Assembly: GCA_020205615.1 (NCBI GenBank)
Contig: CM035151.1
Coordinates: 47,894,849 to 47,958,848 of the forward strand
Direction of reading: 5' to 3'
Source of the DNA: Panax quinquefolius
Taxonomy: Eukaryota > Streptophyta > Magnoliopsida > Apiales > Araliaceae
DNA: 64,000 bases
Numbering within the stretch: the first letter of the stretch is position 1; every line of letters begins with the position of its first letter. A program made the translations under genes and the position numbers. The notes under the pieces were generated by a model. It was given only the letters and a program-made list of their open reading frames with translations. It was not told where the DNA came from and did not search any database. This document shows, one piece after another, positions 53,761 to 64,000 of the stretch.

Positions 53761-53965
53761 GATAAGTGTAAACTTTAATTCTTATTGATGTAAAGCTAAA
53801 ACTGCAATATCTCTTTAACATCAATAAATTCATACTTATTCTCTAGAAATTTCAGCTGCTCACTGAAATACTAAGTCATGTTTAAATTTCCTGCAAATGC
53901 ATCTAGACACTAATAATCATGACAACAAATCTCCTTGGTTATGTCAACATCAAATAGGGGGAGAT

Positions 53966-55521
53966 TGTTGGGAGAATGCATATTATGATTTGATGTTTTA
54001 ATGTATATGCTCATGATTATTTGTAAAGTCCTTCAAGTAAGATATGTACAAGGACTTAGTGATAGATCAAATTTGTTAGGTTGATCTAAGCTCTTAACGT
54101 GTATCATTCTATAATAGAATGTATAGATAGAAAGATCAAAGCTGTTAGGTTGATCTTGAGATGTAATAGATAGGCTTCAAAGAAATCGTAGTGTATCATC
54201 TGATCAACATTGCAGAAGTCAAGGCAGAAACATAGAGCTTCAAAGATCGTAGTGTGCATGCCTTGAAGGACCTCTTCGAAAATTATAGAGTGGCCCCAAC
54301 GTTTGCAGAGCCAACTCAACGATCGTAGCATGCTGAAGGAAACATAGAGTTTATAAGTCCACGATCGTAGTGTGCTCTCGAAAACGTAGAGTTAGAACCT
54401 AGCAAGCAAAGATCGTAGTGTGCAAAGGTTTAAGAGAAATCGTAGTGCTCTCGGCTAATAGCATTAGATCAAGCACCAAGGCGACAAGTCACTACGATCT
54501 GAATCGTAGAGTATCATGATATAAATAGTCGAGCATCATCTGTCTTATGTCAAAAAACGTCGAGCCTCATGATATGTGTGAAGACAAATTCCAACATATG
54601 AGGAATGGATTCTAGACGTTGCAGTACTCATCAGTCCCAAAGTAATATGAAATATCCTTAGTATGCAACAAAGAAGCGATTGAAGAAGCTAAGGAAAGTA
54701 CCATCGGTAGGGGGAAAAAACCTTTTCGTGTGTTAGGTGAGAAAGCGCCTGTATGTGTCGTCAAGGGCCGAATGCGCTTTCAAAGAGATGTGCGTAAATG
54801 TCTCCATCAAAGATCAAAAAAGTCAAATGCATTTAATGCCTCAATGGATGGATCCAACAGATAGTTTTCAAGATCACATATATGCAAATCGAGAGATGAG
54901 AGAGAGGATCAAGCAAGCATTGAACAAACAACATGAACAACTCTCAAGCTCAACTCTACGATCCGAGAATTTGTAAAGCTTGCTCACCACTCTCGGCTTC
55001 TTTCAAACAAGTGCTTAAACAAAGAATCGAGTAGCAACCATCAAGAACTCAACATCTATCAATCAATCAAAGAAGAGTACCAAGTCTCATTGACTTGAAG
55101 AGTTCTAAGTGAATCAGAAGAGAGCCAAGTCTCATTGGACTTCAAGAGTTCAAGAGTTGAACTAAGAAGTTCTAGGATCACCGGGTCTATAAGGAATATG
55201 TGTGATTCGAAGTTGTAAAAAGACATCCTTAGTGGATATCCTACTCGCTGAGTAGAAAGAGTGGACTAGAGCTTTAAGTGCTCAACCAACCACTTAAAAA
55301 CATCGTGTCTTTTTACATTCATACTATAAACGCTATATATCGCCATAACCGCTATAACGCCTCACTCTCATAACTCCACTGCTTTGTAAAGAAGATTAAA
55401 ATAAACATAAATTCTGCTAAGTTTTAATCATCATTAAAGAACAAGTTTAAAACAAAAAGATTTTTTTAATATCTATTCAACCCCCCTTCTAGATAACTAT
55501 TGTGCCAACTAGAAACTAACA
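53966..55521 (+). repeat. Sirevirus 3' LTR
   Basis: 1556 bases. It pairs with 42930-44425, differing mainly by short indels. Confidence 0.9.
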
Positions 55522-56625
55522 ATTTTTCATCATCCTCACCCCTAAATGATGATACAAATGAATATCTTTGGCACATAGTACAAAGATGAATGATTAATCG
55601 ATGAATATCTTTGGCCCGTAGTGCAAAATGAACATGTGTTGAGATGAACATGACTAACTGGTGATACAAATGAATATCTTTGGCCTGTAGTGCAAAGATG
55701 AATATTTGATTCAAGTTGTATATTGATTGATGTTACAGGGATAAAATATTAATGATGGACTTTTAAATCTCAGAGCTTAGGGATATGATCCCTGGCTGAG
55801 ATGTGAGACAAGAACTAGGAGGGGAGAGACGGGGAATTCCTTCGCTAGTATGACCTGACTAAGTTTATTTGGTATTTTTTGGTCGGTCAGAGTATAGGGA
55901 TAATATGTGACATGTCAATTAACTCTTGTTTTGTGGCAGTATTTGAGAATGGCAACTGGAAATATTAACAATGGAGCGAATCAGACCGTGGAGACACATT
56001 TAATCACCACCCAGGGGAACGTGCAACAGGAAGGCAATATTCCTCATATAAATAATTCTATCGAACAAATGATGAATGATGGGATGTTTAAAAGCTTTTT
56101 GTAGTTCATTCAAAACTAGACGAGGGAGACTCGTGTACAAAATACGGGTGGAAATGATAGCAATGCGGGGCTTGTCACAGCCAAGTAGTTCAAAGAGTTG
56201 GGACCACTATAATTTATTAGAAAGCCGGATCCGATTAAGGCAGAAACGTGGGTCAAACATAATACCAAGATATTTGATGTCTTGGGATGCGCGGAGGAAC
56301 ATAAGGTTCCATTCACCACCTTTATGTTCCGGAGAGAGGCAGATTACTGGTGGGAATTTGTGGAGCGTACCCAGACTGCCGCACTCAACATGTCTTGGGA
56401 AACGTTTCAGAAACTGTTTAATGACAAGTACTTTCCTGAAAGTATTAATTCATCATATGAAGGAGGTAGAGTTTATCAGACTGGAACAAAACAACATAAA
56501 GGTGTCCTAGTACGAGGTGAAGTTCGCAGAGTTATCCAGGTTTACACCTCATTTGGTCGAGAATGAGGAACGATTGACAAGGATATTTCTGAGAGGTCTA
56601 AAACTCGAGATTCGACAATATCTTA
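55522..56625 (+). mobile_element. Gypsy element B, 5' LTR fragment 2, leader and gag
   Basis: LTR sequence resumes (CATCATCCTCA, subrepeats with TTTGGCC-TAGTGCAAAGATG) to ~55767, then jumps directly to AGCTTAGGGATATGATCCCT. In element A that sequence lies just after the primer site. The end of the LTR and the primer site are therefore deleted. Confidence 0.8.
55949..56625 (+). pseudogene. Gypsy B gag, broken
   Basis: ATG at 55949 (MATGNINNGANQTVETHLIT). It continues NSIEQMMNDGMF, then stops, one at TAG 56186-56188 in VTAK-stop-FKELGP where element A has glutamine. In the next frames come IKAETWVK, KIFDVLGCAEEHKVPFTTFM, RREADYWWEFVERTQTAALN and ETFQKLFNDKYFPESI. The zinc-knuckle region is missing because the inverted LTR fragment starts at 56626. 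Confidence 0.8.
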
Positions 56626-57420
56626 TGTTAGTTCCCAGTTGGCACAATAGTTATCTAGAAGGGGGGGGGGGGGGTTGAATAGATATTTAAATTTTTTTTC
56701 ATTTTAAACTTGTTCTTTGATAATGATTAAAACTTAGCAGAATAAATGTTTGTTTTAATCTTCTTTACCAAGTTATGAGAGTGAGGCAATTATAGCAGTT
56801 ATGGCAGATATAGCAGTTATGATTGTAAAAGACACATTCATTTTTAAGTGGTTCAGAGCACTTAAAGCTCCTAGTCCACTCTTCTACTCAACGAGTAGGA
56901 TATCCACTAAGGATGTCTTTTACAACTTCAATCACATCCAGATTCCTTCTGCACCAAAGGTAGCCTAGGAACTTCTTAGTTCACTCTTGAACTCTTCAAG
57001 TCCAGTAGACTTGGCTCTCTTACAGTTCACTTAGAACTCTTCAAGTCCAACAGACTTGGTACTCTTCTTCAGTTGATTGATAGATGTTGAGTTCTTGATG
57101 GTTGCTACTCAGTTGCTGTTTAAGCACTTGTTCGAAAGAACTGAGTAGCTGAGCAAGCTTTGCAAATTCTCAGATCGTAGAGTTGAGCTTGAGAGTTGTT
57201 CACGTTGTTTGTTCAATGCTTGCTTAATCCTCTCTCATCTGTCTGATTTGCATATATGTGATCTTGAAAACTATCCATTGGATCCATCCGTTGAGGCATT
57301 AAATGCATTTGACTTTTCTTATCTTTGATGGACACATTTCTGCACATCTGCTGAAACTGCATTCTGGACCATTGACACAGTAGACTGCTTTCTCACCTAA
57401 CACCTGAAAAGGTGTTCTGG
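56626..57420 (-). mobile_element. Inverted Sirevirus LTR fragment inside gypsy B
   Basis: Begins TGTTAGTTCC...GGCACAATAG with a run of ~14 G, the reverse complement of the 3' end of the Sirevirus LTRs. It continues about 795 bases to CACCTAACACCTGAAAAGG, i.e. only about the last half of the LTR. It sits exactly where gag C-terminus, protease and RT N-terminus of gypsy B should be. It retains the GTAGAGTTGAGCTTGAGAG block shared with 54940-54960. Confidence 0.9.
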
Positions 57421-58385
57421 ATATCATCAGCTAAAGATTAAAATTGAGGATATTCCAAAGACTACCTGCAGAACTCGGTACGAGCATTATGAATTCTTAG
57501 TCATGTCTTTTGGATTGACTAATGCTCCTGCTGCTTTTATGGATATGATGAACCGAGTATTCAAAGAATATTTGGATCAGTTCGTTGTTATCTTTATTGA
57601 TGACATCCTCATCTATTCCAAAAGCCGTGAAGATCATGAGCACCATTTGAAGCTGGTACTGCAAAGGCTTCGTGATAACAAGCTATATACCAAGCTGAAG
57701 AAATGGGAGTTCTGGCTTGAGGAAGTAGCATTTCTTGGGCACGTGGTGTCAAAATATGGAGTATCTGTCGACCCGACGAAGATTGAAACCATACAAAGTT
57801 GGAAGCAACCGAAGTCGGTGACCGAAGTACGTAGCTTTCTGGGCTTAGCTGGTTATTATCGGAAATTCGTGGAAGGATTTTCTTGAATCGCTACTCTGTT
57901 AACTCAGCTGACTCGTAAAGATACAAAATTCGGTTGGAGCGAGGATTGTGAGAAGAGTTTTCAAGAACTCAAGAGAAGACTCATTTCGGAACCTGTTCTG
58001 AAAATACCATCTGGTTCGGATGGATTTGTTATCTATATCGATGCTTCAAGCAAAGAGTTAGGATGTGTTCTCATGCAACATGGGAAAGGCATAACCTATG
58101 CCTCGCGATAACTCAAAGAATATGAGAGGAATTATCCTACTCATGATTTGAAGTTGGCAACAGTCGTTTTCGCGTTGAAGATTTGGAGACACTACCTGTA
58201 TGGGGAGAAAGTGGAGATCTATACAGATCGTAAAAGCCTCAAATATTTCTTCACCCAAAAGGAACTCAATATGCGGCAACGACGTTGGCTCATGTATTGA
58301 AAAGATTATGATCATACCATCCAATATCATCCCGGAAAAGCAAACGTAGTAGGTAGCGCGTTGAGTAGAAGATCATATCTTTGAT
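57421..58385 (+). pseudogene. Gypsy B RT C-terminal part and RNase H
   Basis: Resumes within RT ([13 protein letters not shown]), open 57503-57886 with [20 protein letters not shown] and the catalytic [14 protein letters not shown], then [16 protein letters not shown] and [22 protein letters not shown] at 57884-57886 interrupts the link to RNase H, which is read with further stops ([38 protein letters not shown]). The N-terminal RT palm is absent, so the enzyme cannot work. Confidence 0.85.
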
Positions 58386-58394
58386 GCGAGTGCA

Positions 58395-59965
58395 ATGTTG
58401 TTAACACAAATGTCCATTTTGTATGACTTGCAAAGGATGGAGATAGAGGTAAAGGCTCCAAGTACCCACGTGATGATGTCAAGCATACGAGTAGAACCTA
58501 TTTTAATCGATAAAGTTAAAGCTACTCAAGCTACGGAGCTGGAGCTAATGCGTATGAAGAAGAAAGTGCAAGAAGGTGCTATTCCAGAAACAAGAATCGA
58601 TGAAGAAAGAATTCTTCGAGTCAACTCCAGACTTTATGTTCTTAACGATTCTGACTTGAAGCATAGAATCATGATGGAGGCACACAACACACCTTTTGCA
58701 ATCCATCCTGGGAGTACCAAAATGTATCATGATCTTTGACATACATTTTGGTGGAATAATATGAAGAGAGAGATCGCGGAGTTTATCTCGAGGTGTTTAA
58801 CTTGTCAATATGTAAAGGCAGAGCATCAAGTGCCAAAGAGTCCATTGCAACCACTAGAGATTCCGAAATGGAAGTGGGAACACATTACTATGGATTTCTT
58901 TATGGGTCTTCCCAAGGTTTCTCAAGGCATATATACGATTTGGGTTATTATTGATAGATTAACCAAGTCTACCCATTTCTTGCCTATACGAGAGACTTAT
59001 TCCCTTGAACGTCTTGCTAGTATGTATATGAATGAGATTATGAGATTGCATGGCATGCCAGTATCGATAGTTTCGGATCATGACCCAAGATTCACTTCAC
59101 GATTTTAAGTTAGCTTCCAGAAAGCTATGGGCACGGATTCTGATTGATTTCGCATACCATCCTCAAACGGACGGGCAATCGAGAGGACTATTCAAACTCT
59201 TGAAGATCTATTAAGACTCGTGTCCTAGATTTCAAAGGAGTTGGGATAAGTACCTACCATCGGTGGAATTCTCCTACAACAACAGCTTATCGAGCAAGTA
59301 TATAGTGTGGCTCCATTTGAAGCATTGTATGGACAAAAGTGTCGCTCTCCAGTATGCTGGGATGAGGTGGGAGAAGCAACGTTGTTGGGACCAGAATTGG
59401 TATGCATGACTACAGAAAAGATCCAAACGATTCAACAACGTATACAAACTTAACAGGATCGACAAAAGAGTTATGCGGATCTTCATCGAAAAGACGTGGA
59501 ATTTAATATTGGGATCATGTATTGTTACGTGTTGCACCATGGAAGGGAGTTACGAGATTTAGGAAGAGAGGAAAGCTCAATCCACGATTTGTTGGTCCAT
59601 TTGAGATTCTTGACCGAATAGGAAATGTGGCCTATAGACTCGCATTACCTCCAAGCATGTTTCGTGTTCATAATGTTTTTCACATATCTATGCTTCGTAA
59701 ATATGTGAAAGACCCGAACCACATTATTGAGTTAGAACCGAACGAGATAGTCGAAGATTTAACGTACGAGGAGGTACCTGTTAAGATATTGGATAAGAAA
59801 GAGCATGTCCTATGCACGAAGGTTATACCACAAGTTAAGGTTTTGTGGAGAAACCATGCTATTGAAGAAATGACATGGGAGTTGGAATCAGAAATGAAAG
59901 CGAGGTATCCTCACCTTTTCGAAACACTAGGTACGTACGTCAATTTCGAGGACGAAATTTCATAA
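58395..59965 (+). pseudogene. Gypsy B integrase with chromodomain-like tail
   Basis: Zinc finger HPGSTKMYHDL...CLTCQYVK (58690-58830), core WEHITMDFFMGLPK (first Asp) and SIVSDHDPRF (second Asp) in 58761-59108. A broken stretch follows (59109-59520). The C-terminus is open at 59522-59965: HNVFHISMLRKYVKDPNHII, EEVPVKILDKKEHVL, VKVLWRNHAIEEMTWELESE. The last part resembles the chromodomain-type tail of Tekay/Del chromoviruses, which targets integration to chromatin. Several stops disable it. Confidence 0.85.
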
Positions 59966-59976
59966 GGAGGGGAGGT
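59964..59976 (+). promoter_or_regulatory. Polypurine tract of gypsy B
   Basis: AAGGAGGGGAGGT immediately precedes the 3' LTR start TGTAAGACCCC. Element A has AAGAAGAGGAGGT at the same place. Confidence 0.85.
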
Positions 59977-61742
59977 TGTAAGACCCCAACTTATTATAAA
60001 TAAAATCGATTTTCCTCTATTTATTATTGTGAATAATAAAGTGTTAATTTGATATAATGCTTTAGTTATGGGAGAAATGTGTAAAATTTTCAAAATAAGC
60101 AAGTGGTTATAAAATATTCATTATGTCGGGGAATATTCGTTTGGTCGTGGAATATTCTTTCTGTCGGAGAATATTCGTAGGACGGCGCAGCCATTTGTGG
60201 GCCCCATACGGATAACTGTTAGATGAAGAAAATGACAAGTTTGAGTTTTTATAAATAACGATGTAGTTGTTACCGTTAACACTGTTGGAATACCCGGTGG
60301 TTAAAATATAGTAATACGTGTGGTTACAAAGAATAATACCGGTTTACCATGATTTTTTGATTATTGATTCTTACTTAAGAAGGCACTACTCAATAATTGT
60401 TACAGTAATTACTGTTCAATATTTTATTTTATTGATTCAATAATTGCTGCGTTGATATTTTATATTATTGTTGTTTCAATAATTGTCATTTCACTGTATC
60501 TCCATTATCAGATCAATAATTCATATTATTTGAATAATATTGTTAGATAGCATTATTGGCAATGTCTAAGGAAGTTCTGTCTAGGAAAGAGGTTTGGTCA
60601 CCTAATTGCGCGCCAATAAAGAGAAATCCTTATCGGAAGCCTCCTCTTTCCTAGGAACGACCTTGTTGTCATAATTGTGATTCTGTAATATTATTTATGA
60701 ATAATTAATTATTGATTTATATGATGAGGAAATATTTATTTTTTGTGGATATAAATGATGGATATATTTAATGTGGACATAAATGAAAGAATTAATGCTG
60801 AGGTGTTTTATCAGTATTTTGTCGGAAATGAGGTTTTGAAAATCGTCCGTATGTGGATTTCGGTCATTTTTCGTTTGGAATTTGGAAAAACTTAAACTTA
60901 CAAAGTTGTAGAGAATTAAATTTCCTATGGAAGGACATGAGATTCGAATTTTTCTGATAAAAGGGCTATTTATTGTGAATTATTGAAGTTTTAGAAATTA
61001 AATATTTTTATTAAAAATATGGTGGGCCTCACTTTTGGTTGGTGAGAAATAAAATGTGCTTGAATTTATTTTCAAAAGTGGTGGGCTTGAATAGTAGCAG
61101 AGTAAAGCCATCAGGTAACAGGTTACTCTGCTATGGAGTTCTAAGCATTTTCCTATAAATAGGGTGCTTAGTTAGAATTGAAAATTACACCAGAAACAAG
61201 TTTTCTCTTTTTCTCTCTCTATATTATCGAGCGTATTTTGTGAGTATTTAGATACTTTGTGAGTTGCTATTCATGAGTGCAAGTTTCCTTCAGCCTTATA
61301 CCGATATTCCGATCAGAAGTACTTATATTTTGAGGTAAGGGATGCTATTTTCGTCCTAAATGATGTTATTCTTTCAATATCATTATACCGAAATATTGGT
61401 ATGGATTTTATTGTGGAATTTCTACCTTTTTGTGTCGGGGTTACTCTTCACGTATACGACACTATTAACGAATACGACACTATTCACCAAAAAAATGAAA
61501 TTTTCTTCTTTTTGTCCAAGATATCTATTATGGTTACTATCTTTGATTGTATCCATATTTTGATCTTTATTTTTGAATTCTGCTTCAAAATTGGTTATTA
61601 TAAAGTATTATTGAACTTGGATAAACTGTAATACGAATCCTTAATATTTGTTCTTTTATCTCACTGGATTCGTTTTCTTTAAGATATTTATCATCATCCT
61701 CAGTCCTAAATGATGATACAAATGAATATCATTGGCCTGTAG
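59977..61742 (+). mobile_element. Gypsy B 3' LTR, truncated
   Basis: TGTAAGACCCCAACTT... to about 61742, where a second LTR start (TGTGAGACTCC) interrupts it just after the first TTTGGCC-like subrepeat. Roughly 1.77 kb is present of an expected ~2.7 kb. A TATA-like CTATAAATAGG lies near 61154, followed by TCTTTTTCTCTCTCTA. Confidence 0.8.
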
Positions 61743-62061
61743 TGTGAGACTCCAAATTTTATGAATAAAGATTTAAATTTCTCAAATATTTTTTAAATAT
61801 TAAGGTGTGGATTTGATATAATGTTATAGTTGTGGGTATTATTTATAAATTTTGCAAAGTATGCAAGTTGTTATAAAATATTCGTTTGGTCGGGGAATAT
61901 TCTTTTTGTCGGGGAATATCCGTACGACGACACAATCATTGGTGGACCCCACAACGGAAGTATTTTCGTAGTTAGAAAATGATAAAATTATCTTTTTATA
62001 AAAATAACGGCAAAAGTGTTACCGTTAAAACTGTTGAACTACCCGGTAGTAAAAGTACAGT
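61743..62061 (+). mobile_element. Short 5' piece of another plus-oriented gypsy LTR
   Basis: Starts TGTGAGACTCCAAATTTTATG and follows the start of the element A LTR in reverse complement (TTATAGTTGTGGGTA, GGTGGACCCCACAACGGAA) for ~310 bases. It then ends abruptly at AAAAGTACAGT. Confidence 0.7.
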
Positions 62062-64000
62062 TGTGAAGCCCCCAAAATAGGTATAAAACACACATTCTGA
62101 GTCGGCAAATATATTGTACAGAAACAACTACAACTTTATTAATACAATTGTCGTGCAAGATACGACAACACTTAAACTGTGAGTTTAAAAACAAATATTG
62201 TCATCTAGATAATATCCACACTCAAATAAGTCCTCATTACAATTATTAATACACTATTTTACAAAATAGTGAGGACTACTAGAACAACTTCTAGAACCAT
62301 CATTCCACACCCCGACTAGTACTCGCTATATTCTCGCCTCCTTAGAAGAAAAATGGAACAAAAAGGAAAAGGGTGAGCTCAACTAGCCCAGTAAAGAACA
62401 TTATGACTAAGATAATATAGAACAAATTATCGTTAGTCCTCAACAGGGAAAAAAATCTAATAGAATACAATAGACAACAAGTTTTAAATCAGTATTCACA
62501 ACGAAAATAATAATTCATTAGAAGAGTTAAGTAGAGAATGAAATCTACTATCTTATATATATGAATTTAAAATTCATCGTCAATATTTTATCCCTGTAAC
62601 ATCAATCAATATATATATATGGAATCAAATATTCATCTTTGCACTACAGGCTAAAGATATTCATCAGTTGGTCATGTTCATCTAAACACCTGTTCATCTT
62701 TGCACAACGGGCCAAAGATATTAATCAAAAAATCATTCATCTTTGTACTACATGCCAAAGATATTCAGTTATATCATCATTTAGGACTGAGGATGATGAA
62801 AAATATTTTAAAGAAAACGAATCCAGTGAAATAAAAGAACAAATATTAAGGATTCGTACTTTAAACAATCCAAGTTCAAAAATACTTCATAAATAACCAT
62901 AGTGGAGTAAAATTCAAGAATGATGACCAAAACATAGATCTAATCAAAGATAGGAACCATAACAGACAATCTTGGACACAAAAAAGAAAATTAAATTTTT
63001 CTGTGAATAGTGTCGTATTCTTGAATAGTGCCGTATATGTGAATAGTAACTCCGACACTAAAAGATAAAAATTCCACAAGAAAAATCATCATGCTTCGTG
63101 AATAGTACTTGTGAATAGTAACTCATGAATAGTAACCCCGACATGAAAAGATAAGAATTTCACAAGAAAAATCTTACCAATATTCCGGTATAATGAAATT
63201 GAAAGAAATAATATCATTTATAAAAAAAAACATCCCTTACCTCGAAAAGACAGTACTTCTGACTGGAATACTGGATATAGTGCTGAAGGAACTTGCACCG
63301 TATAGCAACTCTCAAAGTATCAAAATACTCACAAGAATACGCTCGATAATATAGAGAGAGAAAACTTTAGTTTCTGGTATGATTTTCAATTCTAACCTAA
63401 GCACCTTATTTATAGAAAAATGCTTAGAACACCAAAGCAAAAAAATTAATAACATATTAATATATTATAAAAAGTTTCACACCCACCTCTTGACATCTGA
63501 AATCAACATGTTTACAAAACTTCTGGGGCCCACCAAAACAATAAAAACATTTTTCTTAAAAAATAACTAAAACTTCAAAAATCAATTATTCTGGAACTTT
63601 AATAATTCATAATAAATAGCCCTTTTATCAGAAAAATTCGAATCTTATGTCCTTCCATAGGAAATTCAATTCTCTACAACTTTGTAAGTTTAAGTTTTTC
63701 CAAATTCCAAACAAAAATTGACCGAAATTCACATACGGACGATTTTACAGGCTATAATCAAATTTCAGTCAAGAAATGGGGTCCACAAACATGAAAAACA
63801 TGTTTTAAATATTTTTAATAACAAAAATACTCTTCCTCATTTAATCATATATCCCACATTCATTGTAAAAATATCACCATTATTATATTATTATAATATA
63901 ATAATATATTTAATTGAATTGCTTTATCAGAAAAGATAAAATATCAATTTTCAACAATTGTCACATTAAAAATTTTCTCCATCTATATCCACATAAAATG
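62062..64000 (-). mobile_element. Minus-oriented gypsy LTR, running off the window
   Basis: Starts TGTGAAGCCCCCAAAATAGG on the plus strand (the 3' end in element sense). From ~62590 to 63760 it is the reverse complement of the gypsy B 3' LTR (e.g. 63600-63750 pairs with 60820-60990, 63000-63180 with 61400-61500). Subrepeats with CATCTTTGCACTAC lie at 62630-62765. The other end is beyond 64000. No coding content. Confidence 0.85.

Larger units (their letters stand above)
42930..55521 (+). mobile_element. Sirevirus-type Ty1/copia element with env-like ORF
   Basis: 12.6 kb, plus strand. LTRs 42930-44425 and 53966-55521 (TGTTGGGAGAATGC...ACTAACA), primer site TTGGTATCAGAGC (44427-44439), purine tract AAATAGGGGGAGA (53952-53964). 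Order is gag, integrase, RT, RNase H, a repeat-rich spacer, an env-like ORF and the 3' LTR. The extra 3' ORF, the polypurine tract and the large size place it with Sireviruses (SIRE/Maximus). It interrupts the 5' LTR of gypsy element B. The flanks are AACAT on the left and ATTTT on the right, so no matching target duplication is visible; about 175 bases of the target LTR are missing compared with 61510-61690. Confidence 0.9.

Overview
The window is nuclear DNA from a flowering plant, probably a eudicot. The evidence is an AT-rich sequence with one split gene (GT-AG introns, plastid-type N-terminus), TA-flanked Stowaway-type MITEs, and a dense nest of Ty1/copia and Ty3/gypsy LTR retrotransposons with tRNA-Met primer sites. 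Nothing indicates bacterial or organellar DNA. No tRNA, rRNA or CRISPR was found. The species cannot be named from the sequence. || LAYOUT. 1-3018: 3' part of a plus-oriented, Tekay/Del-type gypsy LTR whose body lies left of the window; it carries an extra ~430 bp with an intact 116-residue reading frame. 3040-4535: a GC-rich palindromic repeat, an LTR-like relic and a strongly G-rich tract. 4929-21924 (+): the only host gene I can support, five exons and 258 residues, predicted plastid-targeted with one membrane segment, function unknown. Intron 1 is ~10.2 kb because it holds a MITE, a 7.4-kb copia element (5779-13183) and a 1.8-kb gag-only LTR element (13359-15125). Introns 2 and 3 hold duplications, a gypsy relic and foldback elements. 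All coding transposons in the introns are antisense to the gene. || 22.4-24.8 kb: an unassigned segment, then two foldback elements set between runs of (TA)n. 24788-34992 (-): gypsy element A, complete in outline, with 2.7-kb LTRs and a CATAA target duplication. 35253-42735 (+): gypsy element C, with a 3.2-kb LTR, primer site, an unusual coiled-coil ORF before gag, gag, protease, RT and RNase H; it is cut off before integrase at a junction with the LTR of gypsy element B. Element B (+) runs 42736-42929 and 55522-61742. Its 5' LTR is split by a 12.6-kb Sirevirus-type copia element (42930-55521) with gag, pol, an env-like ORF and a palindromic repeat field. In element B the gag-to-RT segment has been replaced by an inverted Sirevirus LTR piece (56626-57420). 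61743-64000: a short LTR start, then a minus-oriented LTR facing the 3' LTR of element B, forming an inverted repeat of about 1 kb. || FUNCTION. The transposon polyproteins are all broken by frameshifts and stops, so none looks autonomous. Many stops are what C-to-T decay of glutamine or tryptophan codons would give, as expected for long-methylated plant elements. Best candidates for undescribed biology: the pre-gag coiled-coil ORF of element C, the ORF captured in the first LTR, the foldback elements inside TA microsatellites, and the ATCGTAG palindrome field of the Sirevirus.
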